A stretch of DNA of 64,000 nt from an uncultured Bacteroidota bacterium (GTDB lineage Bacteria > Bacteroidota > Bacteroidia > Chitinophagales > Chitinophagaceae). The position numbers were made by a program, and so were the translations under genes. Positions 23,901-31,033 of this stretch are shown piece by piece. Location of the stretch: positions 1 through 64,000 of the forward strand of contig CAIMDZ010000039.1 of the NCBI GenBank assembly GCA_903839875.1. The letters are read 5' to 3'. How positions within the stretch are numbered: position 1 is the first letter of the stretch; each line of letters opens with the position of its first letter. The notes beneath the pieces were generated by a model that was not told the DNA's origin, made no database searches, and saw only the letters and a list, made by a program, of their open reading frames with translations.

Positions 23901-24332
23901 ACCCGTAGGATAATCACTTTTTTCCAGCAGGTCATCAATCATCCCCTGTAGTCCAAGAGAGCGCCCGTCGTCCGGAGAATAAATGCGGGTAATGCCATAA
24001 TCTTCCAGTTCTTTTATTTCAGATGGCAGTATCACACCACCGCCGCCGCCAAATATTTTAATGTGCCCGCATCCTGCCTGTTTCAGCAAATCATACATGT
24101 ATTTAAAATACTCCACATGGCCACCCTGGTAGGAGGTAATAGCTATAGCATTGGCATCTTCCTGTATGGCGCAATCCACCACTTCCTGCACACTGCGGTC
24201 ATGGCCCAGGTGTATCACCTCTGCCCCGCTGGCCTGCATGATACGGCGCATGATATTTATAGATGCATCGTGGCCGTCAAATAACGAAGCCGCTGTAACA
24301 AGACGTATTTTATTCTTAAGAGAATAAGACAT
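20907..24332 (-). CDS. icmF: Fused isobutyryl-CoA/methylmalonyl-CoA mutase (IcmF type)
   Basis: 1141 residues. Order: B12-binding domain at about 10-140 ([14 protein letters not shown], base-off His; [12 protein letters not shown]), MeaB-like G-protein chaperone domain at about 190-440 (Walker [32 protein letters not shown]), a linker, then the mutase TIM barrel ([23 protein letters not shown], in part; [40 protein letters not shown]). This domain order defines IcmF, which isomerises isobutyryl-/butyryl-CoA and guards its own B12 loading with GTP. Residues about 720-730 ([12 protein letters not shown]) are encoded by a REP-like palindrome inserted in frame. Confidence 0.95.
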   Translation of the reverse strand: MSYSLKNKIRLVTAASLFDGHDASINIMRRIMQASGAEVIHLGHDRSVQEVVDCAIQEDANAIAITSYQGGHVEYFKYMYDLLKQAGCGHIKIFGGGGGVILPSEIKELEDYGITRIYSPDDGRSLGLQGMIDDLLEKSDYPTGNQLNGEVDHLVEKDVKSIARIISAAENYYELPETQAALKKIKEQAEVTHTPVLGITGTGGAGKSSLVDELVRRFLIDFKDKYIGIISVDPTKRKTGGALLGDRIRMNSIRNDRVYMRSMATRQSNLAVSKYIHDAVNILKAAKYDLIILETSGIGQSDTQITDHCDMSMYVMTPEYGAASQLEKIDMLDFADIVVINKFDKRGAMDALRDVKKQYQRNHKLFEQKSDDMPVFGTIASQFNDPGTNTMYKSLMDLLEHKTGAPLHSNYKITDEMSEKVYIIPPSRTRYLSEITENNRKYDKWAKDQSAVAQKLFSIKKTIQTLQATAVDDKDRFIKTLQEVYGKLELELDPKNKHLLENWVEKKKQYTGDYYSYKVRDKELKIKTHTESLSHLQIPKVAVPRFEAWGEILQWALSENFPGEFPYAAGIYPFKREGEDPARMFAGEGGPERTNKRFHYVSHGLPAKRLSTAFDSVTLYGQDPDHRPDIYGKVGNSGVSVCCLDDAKKLYSGFNLADPKTSVSMTINGPAPTITAFFMNAAIDQQCELYIKANGLEEEVNKKIDGIFKEKGVERPYYDLSPALSQGEGGVTSFRDRTLPEGNDGLGLMLLGVTGDQVLPADVYNKIKVDTLKAVRGTVQADILKEDQAQNTCIFSTEFSLRVMGDVQQYFIDNQVRNFYSVSISGYHIAEAGANPVSQLAFTISNGFTFVEYYLSRGMHIDDFAPNLSFFFSNGIDPEYSVIGRVARRIWAKAMKIKYGGNERSQMLKYHIQTSGRSLHAQEIDFNDIRTTLQALYAIYDNCNSLHTNAYDEAITTPTEESVRRAMAIQLIINKELGLAKNENPLQGSFIIEELTDLVEEAVMAEFDRITERGGVLGAMETMYQRGKIQEESLYYETLKHTGEFPIIGVNTFLSSKGSPTIIPSEVIRSTTEEKEFQIQTVQNLWKRSEAKSGDMLHNLQQVAIHNKNIFAELMETVKFCSLGQITKALFEVGGQYRRNM
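22144..22176. repeat. REP-like palindrome inserted in icmF coding sequence
   Basis: CCCTCTCCTTGGGAGAGGG with a GCCGGGGAGAGG tail, the same element found between genes at 1202 and 49628. In icmF it is read in frame and adds the peptide [12 protein letters not shown] between the [11 protein letters not shown] helix and the [14 protein letters not shown] stretch. Confidence 0.85.
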
Positions 24333-24724
24333 ATTTAAATTATATTAAAACTGGCTGCAAAGTTACGAAGATACTCTGTAGTAGAAAGCCTTTGGCGCAA
24401 ATGGATGTATGTATGACAAATTCCACTTTTCTCCAATAGCCCCGGCCTTTCCCAAAGGGATGCATTCGCATAGGCCGATGTCATTTAGTTAAGGAAGTCC
24501 GGCGGACTTAAATGTGAATAGCCGCCGGTTTCACCGGCGGAAGATCAGCGTAAACACAACCCCGGAGCGGGTTGAATGTGGATTGGGAAATTCCATAATC
24601 GCTTAACTTAAATACATTGCCTTGCTGCCTAAAAAAAATTATTCCAAATGTGGTAAAATATTTTCATAAACACTATACAATTTACATAATAGCAATTATA
24701 TTTGTCCGTATAAAAATTTATAAC
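24333..24724. other. Intergenic region with R1 copy B and a promoter box
   Basis: 392 bp between icmF and the next gene. 24478-24622 is R1 copy B (a GTCCGGCGGACTTAAATGTG unit, then a GCCGCCGGTTTCACCGGCGG hairpin and a GGGTTGAATGTGG unit). At 24697-24704 TATATTTG is an exact -7 box 21 bp before the 24725 ATG. Confidence 0.75.
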
Positions 24725-25210
24725 ATGAAAAAAATACTACTGTTCCTCCTGGTATCTTTCAGTTTTAGTTCAATTAGCTTCGGACAGGATTTTTCGTTCG
24801 ACGAACTGGTAAAAATGAGATCCTATACATATCCGGCGTTCGAAACGTACGTTCACGAAAAAGGCTATAAACTGAACCACCTTGAGTACAACGAAAGGTG
24901 CACGGTTTTCCGGAACGGTAATAATGTTGTTTCCTATTGCCATTACTACGATGATGGTTATTCTTACCACAACCACGTAGCTATCAAGTTCGAAACCTCC
25001 AGCAAAGCTGAATACGAAAGGTTAAAAACACAGGTAGCTTCCCAGTTACAGTACTACAAAACAAAACTCCGCAGGTTCACAAACCAGCACTACCTCGAGC
25101 ATATCTATGTAAATGACGCTATTTCCGTACATCTGTATGATATCTCTTACCGCGACGACGACAAGCCATACTACCAGATCGAAATCTTCTCGGTATACGC
25201 AGCTTATTAA
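24725..25210 (+). CDS. Secreted protein of unknown function
   Basis: 161 residues from the ATG at 24725, which opens a good signal peptide (MKKILLFLLVSFSFSSISFG) with cleavage before QDFSF. The mature part is rich in Tyr and His (YCHYYDDGYSYHNHVAIKF) with a helix SKAEYERLKTQVASQL and a closing strand YYQIEIFSVY. No known domain recognised. A TATATTTG promoter box and a strong terminator delimit it as a single-gene unit. Confidence 0.7.
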   Translation: MKKILLFLLVSFSFSSISFGQDFSFDELVKMRSYTYPAFETYVHEKGYKLNHLEYNERCTVFRNGNNVVSYCHYYDDGYSYHNHVAIKFETSSKAEYERLKTQVASQLQYYKTKLRRFTNQHYLEHIYVNDAISVHLYDISYRDDDKPYYQIEIFSVYAAY

Positions 25211-25230
25211 TAAACACACACACAATAATT

Positions 25231-25262
25231 AAGGGGTATGGATTAGTTCTATACCCTTTTTT
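25231..25262 (+). terminator. Rho-independent terminator
   Basis: AAGGGGTAT / ATACCCTTTT stem around GGATTAGTTCT, then TTTTTT, 22 bp after the stop of the 24725 gene. Confidence 0.85.
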
Positions 25263-25756
25263 CTGGGGTAAATCTGCTGATGTGTTAATATTTTGGATCA
25301 GGCTTGGGTACAACTATCACCGTCCGTTGCCACGCTCGCTTGTACGTTCAGTATTTCTATTGAGCCTCCCCTTATTGCGCCAGCAAACCCACCTAACACG
25401 CAGCAGAGCAACTCTCATCCTGTTTTTAGGAGGAATACCCGAAGGGGGAGGTGGTTAATTTTATATCCCGCTCTCAGCTCTGTTTCTTCGCTCTCCCATG
25501 ATGGGTATTCGGCAAACTACTTTTCTGTTTGTTACAAATGTGCCCTGTTGGCACAGTAATTAGATATGCATCCTGAAATCCAATTCGGGGTTTTGTAAAC
25601 TAAATAAATGGGACGATTATTTGATGGTTAGGTTGCATTGGGATGCTTGTGCTGCCAAACCAGGTTTTATCTCACAATGAATTTCCCGGATCATTTAAAA
25701 AGAATGAAGACTTGAAGTACAACAACCAACCATAATATACTAATTGGCAGATCAAA
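25263..25756. repeat. Gene-free stretch with dispersed repeats
   Basis: GTTGCCACGCTCGCTTGTAC at about 25326-25345 and CCCCTTATTGCGCCAGCAAA at about 25368-25387, plus a TAACACGCAGCA tract, recur at 52024-52180. The GGAGGAATACCCGAAGGGGG segment at about 25429-25448 recurs in inverted orientation at about 52670-52690. An 88-residue frame crosses these repeats and is not credited as a gene. From 25562 on, nothing further was recognised until the dyad array at 25757. Confidence 0.65.
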
Positions 25757-25855
25757 TGATAGTCGTCAGGCATGGATTGATCCTCATCAGTGGAGGCGCT
25801 GATAAACATCAGACCGCTCATTGATGTCTATCAGACCACTTTGTGATAGGTGTCA
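25757..25855 (+). promoter_or_regulatory. Five phased CRP/FNR-type dyads upstream of the cytochrome/lipoprotein cluster
   Basis: TGA-N6-TCA occurs at 25757-25768, 25778-25789, 25800-25811, 25822-25833 and 25844-25855. Start-to-start distances are 21, 22, 22 and 22 bp, about two helical turns. The middle three extend to TGATnnnnATCAG, the shape bound by CRP/FNR-family regulators. The fifth centre lies near -41 relative to a weak -7-like GAAATTTG at 25879-25886, a class II activator position. The first gene starts at 25931. Regulator identity is inference. Confidence 0.7.
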
Positions 25856-25930
25856 TAAAATACCAACATCAATCACATGAAATTTGTGTCATCAAAAAAC
25901 AATTATTCAAAAAATAAAAAATAAAAAATT

Positions 25931-26794
25931 ATGAATGCGAAAAAAATGTTATCAGCACTGATTCTATTAGGAATCATCATGATTGGGTTAACCCAATGTA
26001 CAAAGAAGAAAGGGGACTCGGTTTCCAATGCAACAATTACACCGTCAGGTATCGGAGACTCCGCCATATCTTACGTTCCTACCGCATCAGGTCAACTTGG
26101 TGTTGCCTATTTAGACCAGGTACATACAGGCTTTACGTGGAAATGTTTATTCATGGATCTGACGAATACCTACCTGAACGGCAGATTCAATAACTATGGA
26201 TTTTCTTCGTTCCAGTTTGACCCTAACAATCTCAGTGCAGCCCAAATACACTTCTGGGTTGACATGTCCGGCTTTAATACCGGTCAGCCTGGCAGAGATG
26301 GTAATGGCAAATGCGGCCGCAGCTATATTGGCATTACTTACAAAGATTCAGCAAAGACTATTGTTGATTCTGCAAGCATCTGGGCATTTTATGATGCTAC
26401 TACGGTTATTAAATCAGGCAGTGGTTATATTGCCCAGGGTACATTAAAATTGAACAGGTGGAGAGGCATAGGAGGCCACACAGATGGCGATATGGTTTCA
26501 AATCCCTGTACGCTGTATTTTAATTTCAATGAATATAAGGATATGGGCGGCACTCCTGACCAGCATCGGTTTGGCTTCAGCGGTCACTTATTATTTAACC
26601 GCAGGGATTATGTAGATCCAAATTCAACCAAACAATGGGTTCCGACACCAACTGTGGGCACACACAATCTTTCTCCGGCTGATGTGTCAGGAAATCTTTC
26701 AGCAGCAAATAACACAATGTATGGCGTGTATATGACAGAGGTAGGAGATTCATGCTGGGTAAACGTAGACCCTGTTTTCTACAAAAACTATTAA
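25931..26794 (+). CDS. YceI-like lipoprotein
   Basis: 287 residues. Lipoprotein signal with lipobox LTQC (Cys near 23) followed by KKKGDS. The region FDPNNLSAAQIHFWVDMSGFNTGQPGRD (quoted in part) and the later GTLKLNR and FGFSGHLLFNRRDY strands resemble the YceI beta-barrel that binds isoprenoid-type lipids in a pocket. The match is partial, so the assignment is moderate. It should sit in the outer membrane or periplasm face. First gene of a same-strand cluster with cytochrome lipoproteins and a DUF5777 barrel, downstream of the five-dyad array. Confidence 0.65.
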   Translation: MNAKKMLSALILLGIIMIGLTQCTKKKGDSVSNATITPSGIGDSAISYVPTASGQLGVAYLDQVHTGFTWKCLFMDLTNTYLNGRFNNYGFSSFQFDPNNLSAAQIHFWVDMSGFNTGQPGRDGNGKCGRSYIGITYKDSAKTIVDSASIWAFYDATTVIKSGSGYIAQGTLKLNRWRGIGGHTDGDMVSNPCTLYFNFNEYKDMGGTPDQHRFGFSGHLLFNRRDYVDPNSTKQWVPTPTVGTHNLSPADVSGNLSAANNTMYGVYMTEVGDSCWVNVDPVFYKNY

Positions 26795-26849
26795 TCTTTT
26801 CTTCATAACAAATTAATCAAATTTTCTAAAAAATATAAAAATATAGCAT

Positions 26850-27233
26850 ATGAAATCATTCGCAATAATTTCAGCACTTCTTCTCACGGGATTGTTCTTC
26901 ACCATTGGTTGTAACAAAGACAAATATACAAAGGGTGCAGCCAGGATATCCGGTGCAGTAACTTACAAAAATAGCGCAGGTACTTCTGCAGCTGCTCCTT
27001 ATGCCAATGTACACGTTAATTATAACAGCAGTGTGGCAAAAATTCCATATGACCTGACGGTAGTGGCTGATGCAAACGGAAAGTTTATGGTAGAACTACC
27101 AACCGGCAACTATTTTTTCTCGGCAGATTTCACAGATTCATACGGATTTTATTATACCGCAATCCAGGGAACTGCAGTTAACATCAATAATACCAATGAT
27201 CAGGTAACCACAGTAGCTATTATAGTTCAATAG
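26850..27233 (+). CDS. Small lipoprotein with a carboxypeptidase-regulatory-like fold
   Basis: 127 residues. Lipobox FTIGC then NKDKYTKG. The remainder has a beta-sandwich pattern typical of CarboxypepD_reg/Cna-B-like domains: ARISGAVTYKNSAG, PYANVHVNYN, VVADANGKFMVELPTGNYFFSADF and a last strand QVTTVAIIVQ. Such domains serve as surface or protein-interaction modules. 55 bp after the YceI-like gene and part of the same cluster. Confidence 0.7.
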   Translation: MKSFAIISALLLTGLFFTIGCNKDKYTKGAARISGAVTYKNSAGTSAAAPYANVHVNYNSSVAKIPYDLTVVADANGKFMVELPTGNYFFSADFTDSYGFYYTAIQGTAVNINNTNDQVTTVAIIVQ

Positions 27234-27363
27234 GAAAATGAAGCCGGCAACCAAAGAAAAATGCTAAAAAGGAAAAAATATTATACTCCCTGATATGTTG
27301 ATTCTTAGGTTGCCGGTTATTTTATTTGAAAGTGCCGAAATTCAATAAAACAATAGAACGATC

Positions 27364-28725
27364 ATGTCGACTAGAAAAAAATATCTTCTGATCATGTTTT
27401 GTCTGTCCCTTGTGATATGGCAATCATGCAGAAAAGATTATACTTACGTTATTCCTCCTCCGCCCGGCCCTCATAGTACGGATACGCTTTTTGCCCTGTT
27501 CGTTACTACCTCACCTGATAAAATCACTTCACCATTCTGGAGTAAAGCCAACTACCTGTCTGTAAACACAACAGATGTCAGCAAAGGTCTTCTTTATGGT
27601 TATGGCTGGCTAAATATGACAGGTACTTTTAGTGGCGAAACCTCATTCAGAAGTACTAATCCCGGGCTGACTCTTAAAGCCGCATACGATAGCGCCAATC
27701 TTTATATTCTTGCTGAATGGCAGGATACAGTTGCCGATTTTTCATACGGCAGCCTGATGTTTAATGGTAGTACTGACCCAAAGAAAACCGACACGACAAA
27801 TGGCTGGACCTATCAAAGAAACTGTGACCATTTCGCCATGGCATTTGAAATTTCATCTGCGTCAAGTCCCAACGGAACATTCACAAATGCGGGTTGTGCT
27901 GCAAGCTGCCACGGCAGCGGCGCCACTGCCGCCATGTTCCCGACAGCAGGTACAGTGGATTTGTGGAACTGGAATACAGCCCACTCCGCACCAATGGGGT
28001 ATGCCGAAGATATGGTAGCCAGTTCAGCCGGGCTTTCAGATGATGCAGGTAACAAAATGTGGACTCCAAATATTAATGGCGCAAATGGCCCGAAATTTGA
28101 ATGGAATGGAACAACACAAAATGTAACACTACCCAACGGAACAGCAGCAATTCTTGACCCGGCTTTTTACCTTTTAAACACGACACCCTTTGTTGGGAAT
28201 CCCCATGGTGGCGATACCATTTATCATAAAATATTTCCGGGTAATGCCGACGCTTGTTCAACTTGTCATGGAGATAAAGGGCAGGGCGGGGAATACGGCA
28301 GTGTGAATACTGTAGGATTAATTGGCAAATCAAGGGCTTCCCTGATCTCGAGCATGAATAACCAGCCGGAAATGGCAGCCTATTTTCCAACGCTTGATTC
28401 TGCTGCATTAGTAAATGTACTGGCTTACATCAGGGGATTAGGCGGAGTACCAGGCGCTGTTTTATCTGTGCCCGGCGGAAGTAATGCGGATATTATTGCT
28501 GTTTCAAACATAACTCCCGTTGACATTAAGAATGCCTACAAACCTCAGACCAATAAACATAAACAATACCAGGTGCTCATCATCCGGAAATTAAAAACCA
28601 ATAATCCCGATGATGTTCAGTTTGATTTTTCAAAGAGTAAAACATACATATTTGGCGTGGCTTTGATGGATAATGACGGGAAAAACCATATTGGCTCTTT
28701 AAAGGAAACAATAAAATTTAAATAA
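27364..28725 (+). CDS. Cytochrome c lipoprotein with ethylbenzene-dehydrogenase-type haem domain
   Basis: 453 residues. Lipobox IWQSC then RKDYTYV. Residues about 40-290 resemble the EB_dh/DMSO-reductase-type haem domain (LYILAEWQDTVADFSYGS). It contains an atypical GCAASCHGSG motif (three residues between the cysteines, CX3CH) at about 179-184. A canonical CSTCHGDKGQGG motif follows at about 299-303, then a class I cytochrome c-like domain ending in ALVNVLAYIRGLGG. The C-terminal 70 residues are a separate segment (YQVLIIRKLKT, FDFSKSKTYIFGVALMDNDG) again of EB_dh type. Likely an outer-membrane-anchored electron carrier. Confidence 0.82.
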   Translation: MSTRKKYLLIMFCLSLVIWQSCRKDYTYVIPPPPGPHSTDTLFALFVTTSPDKITSPFWSKANYLSVNTTDVSKGLLYGYGWLNMTGTFSGETSFRSTNPGLTLKAAYDSANLYILAEWQDTVADFSYGSLMFNGSTDPKKTDTTNGWTYQRNCDHFAMAFEISSASSPNGTFTNAGCAASCHGSGATAAMFPTAGTVDLWNWNTAHSAPMGYAEDMVASSAGLSDDAGNKMWTPNINGANGPKFEWNGTTQNVTLPNGTAAILDPAFYLLNTTPFVGNPHGGDTIYHKIFPGNADACSTCHGDKGQGGEYGSVNTVGLIGKSRASLISSMNNQPEMAAYFPTLDSAALVNVLAYIRGLGGVPGAVLSVPGGSNADIIAVSNITPVDIKNAYKPQTNKHKQYQVLIIRKLKTNNPDDVQFDFSKSKTYIFGVALMDNDGKNHIGSLKETIKFK

Positions 28726-28736
28726 AATACGGGAAT

Positions 28737-29141
28737 ATGAAACACACAAAAATATTGCTCCTTTTTTTGGTTGCTGTTCTGGTTTTGCTGCATGCCTGCA
28801 GAAAAGACTTTACAATGGCGCCTGCAGCAGTTCAGTTGCCGTCCGGTACTATTAGCTTTGACACAGTAATCCTTCCTGTTTTGACGGCTAATTGTGCAAA
28901 ATCCGGTTGCCATGTGGCTGGAGGGCAAACACCTGACTTAACTGTGTCTAATGCATACGCGCAATTGACCGGATTAGGATATGTGCCCCAGGATGACACA
29001 ATTGAAGCAGATGCAAAAAAGAGTACTCTTTATGCAAAGCTTATCTCCACTTCAAAACCAATGCCGCCTGCTAACCCACTAACACCAACACAACTGGCTG
29101 AAGTACTTGCATGGATTCAACAAGGATCTCTAAACAATTGA
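28737..29141 (+). CDS. Cytochrome c-like lipoprotein with CX4CH motif
   Basis: 134 residues. Lipobox LLHAC then RKDFTM. A haem-binding-type motif NCAKSGCHVAGG (four residues between the cysteines, CX4CH) at about residue 63-69, and a distal KPMPPANPLT (Met as possible axial ligand) followed by the helix LAEVLAWIQQGS. This is the small Planctomycete/Bacteroidota cytochrome-like module. Only 11 bp follow the upstream cytochrome gene and 11 bp precede the DUF5777 start, so all three are in one operon. Confidence 0.8.
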   Translation: MKHTKILLLFLVAVLVLLHACRKDFTMAPAAVQLPSGTISFDTVILPVLTANCAKSGCHVAGGQTPDLTVSNAYAQLTGLGYVPQDDTIEADAKKSTLYAKLISTSKPMPPANPLTPTQLAEVLAWIQQGSLNN

Positions 29142-29152
29142 ACATAAAACAC

Positions 29153-30067
29153 ATGAAAAATAACAATAGTATGCTTAAGCAAAAATTATTTCTCCTGATG
29201 TTGCTCGTGTCACCGGCTGTTTTTGCCCAGGATGCCAGGACCGGAGATGACGCCATAGGTACCAAACCGGCCAGGAAGGAAGTAAAGTCAACTTTTGAAA
29301 GCGCTGTAGTAATTAATAATCAGACAATTGAGACTACCCATAAAAAAACACTGGAACTGATGATCCAGCACAGGTTTGGGGTTATTGAAGGCTTTGATGA
29401 CCTGGGGGGCATCTGGGGTTCATCCAACATCCGTCTTGGACTTACCTACGGAATTACGAAACGTTTATCTGTTGGAGTAGGTGCAACAAAAAACAATAAG
29501 GTGTACGACCTGGAATGGAAATATGCGATACTTAAGCAATCCCAAAATGGAGGAAGCCCGGTGTCCGTGACCTACTTCGGAAATTTAGGCCGCAGTGCCG
29601 CTTCAAAGTCCTATTTCCAGGTTAAAGATGATTCCCGGTTGGATAAGGATACCACAAAGTATGAGGCATACGACCGGTTCTCGTATTTCAACGAGATCAT
29701 GATAGCGCGTAAAATAAATGATAAGATTTCTCTTCAGCTTGGCGGTACCTACTCGCATGTAAACCTTGTGGATTCAGGAATGAAACATGATGTCATTGGG
29801 GTGTCTTTCGTTGGCCGGTATAAATTCAGCGCACAGTCTTCTGTCGTACTTGAATTTGATTATCCTCTTGTTACGCATGATGTGAATAAAAATATGCCAA
29901 ACCTGGGAATAGGGCTTGAGGTGGCAACCAGCGGGCACGCCTTCCAGATATTCTTATGCACGGCAGATGGTATCAACAATCAGTATATCATGGTTTATAA
30001 CCAAAATGATTTTTCCAAGAGGCAGATAATGCTCGGCTTCAATGTTACAAGATTGTGGGGCTTTTAA
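29153..30067 (+). CDS. DUF5777-type beta-barrel protein
   Basis: 304 residues from the ATG at 29153 (signal peptide MKNNNSMLKQKLFLLMLLVS, cleaved after FAQ). Family landmarks: VINNQTIETTHKKTLELMIQHRFG, LGGIWGSSNIRLGLTYGITKRLSVGVG (quoted in part) and the C-terminal HAFQIFLCTADGINNQYIM. DUF5777 proteins are outer-membrane barrels of unknown function that commonly occur with cytochrome and YceI-like lipoprotein genes, the same company seen here. Last gene of the cluster, closed by a terminator. Confidence 0.85.
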   Translation: MKNNNSMLKQKLFLLMLLVSPAVFAQDARTGDDAIGTKPARKEVKSTFESAVVINNQTIETTHKKTLELMIQHRFGVIEGFDDLGGIWGSSNIRLGLTYGITKRLSVGVGATKNNKVYDLEWKYAILKQSQNGGSPVSVTYFGNLGRSAASKSYFQVKDDSRLDKDTTKYEAYDRFSYFNEIMIARKINDKISLQLGGTYSHVNLVDSGMKHDVIGVSFVGRYKFSAQSSVVLEFDYPLVTHDVNKNMPNLGIGLEVATSGHAFQIFLCTADGINNQYIMVYNQNDFSKRQIMLGFNVTRLWGF

Positions 30068-30144
30068 ACTATATTGAAAGTTAGCCAGGACCAGGCTGGA
30101 TAATGTGGTAAAACATTTTTCATTTGTTTGAGTGGTTTGCAGAA

Positions 30145-30181
30145 AGCAGGAGTGGTTTCATAAACGCACCTGCTTTTTTTT
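30145..30181 (+). terminator. Terminator of the 25.9-30.1 kb cluster
   Basis: AGCAGG(A)GTG ... CGCACCTGCT stem followed by a run of nine T, 78 bp after the DUF5777 stop. Confidence 0.8.
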
Positions 30182-30334
30182 TGAGCTATACAGAAATGTA
30201 AATTTATACTGCACATATCCATTGCAGACTATATTACTTGTTTATTTTTGCATCATTATTTTAGGATAGAATAAATCTCAAAAAAATCCTGTTCGTATTA
30301 CAGGCTTTAACGGTTACAGAAAGATGATTTGCCA

Positions 30335-31033
30335 ATGCATTCTATAGATGTTGAAAACCTGATGTACATTTTTTATACCTGTTATGGAATTTCCATAATA
30401 GGCCCTGTACTTTGTATCATCAGCTACTTTTTGCGTAGTAAAGTTTTATACATCATCGCATGGGTAGTCTCTGTGCTTTCCATATTAGCTTCCATAGTTT
30501 TTACATTTGATAATCTTGGCAGACTCTCTCTTATCATACCTTCTTTTTGTTTTTTCATTTTATTATTAAAACCCGGAAGAAAGAGTACAGGTAACAAATA
30601 CCTGATAATTTATTTGTTTAGGTCAGTCATGTTGCTGATGGCTTTTTATGTAAGTATCAAAATGATTTTTGAAGGGTTTATGGAGGGTTTTATTATAAAC
30701 CAATTTTACCCGATATTCCTTATGTTGCTGTTCAATGTTGTAATAGGTTTCCTTGTTTATAAACTACCCGGTCAAAATAAAAAGATTAAGGTTCGGGGAA
30801 TGTTTCAACCCGTTTTATGGAGCCTGCTTATTGGCATAGGTGCATCTGTCATTGAAATGAAATACATGATTGTCTGGCCACCCGGTTTCCGGAAACACGC
30901 TGTTTCTGATGTTCGCTTTACTATGTTTGATATGTCTTACCATAGCATTTTCATTAACCTTGCTTGCTGGGCTATTACAGGTATGCTGGTTTATTTTTTC
31001 TATAATTTACAACAACAAAAACTATCAAAATGA
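30335..31033 (+). CDS. Polytopic membrane protein of unknown function
   Basis: 232 residues from the ATG at 30335 (a TTG lies six bases upstream). About six to seven hydrophobic membrane segments are visible (e.g. ISIIGPVLCIISYF, YIIAWVVSVLSILASIVF, SLIIPSFCFFILLL, FLMLLFNVVIGFLVY, AVLW-like SLLIGIGASVIEM, INLACWAITGMLVYFF). No conserved polar motif was recognised. It stands alone between the cytochrome cluster and repeat region B. Confidence 0.65.
   Translation: MHSIDVENLMYIFYTCYGISIIGPVLCIISYFLRSKVLYIIAWVVSVLSILASIVFTFDNLGRLSLIIPSFCFFILLLKPGRKSTGNKYLIIYLFRSVMLLMAFYVSIKMIFEGFMEGFIINQFYPIFLMLLFNVVIGFLVYKLPGQNKKIKVRGMFQPVLWSLLIGIGASVIEMKYMIVWPPGFRKHAVSDVRFTMFDMSYHSIFINLACWAITGMLVYFFYNLQQQKLSK

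Noticed and set aside
25757..25855. CRISPR-like or simple tandem repeat
   Set aside because: Only the dyad core is conserved between units; the 22-bp units are otherwise different, which fits binding sites better than tandem duplication.
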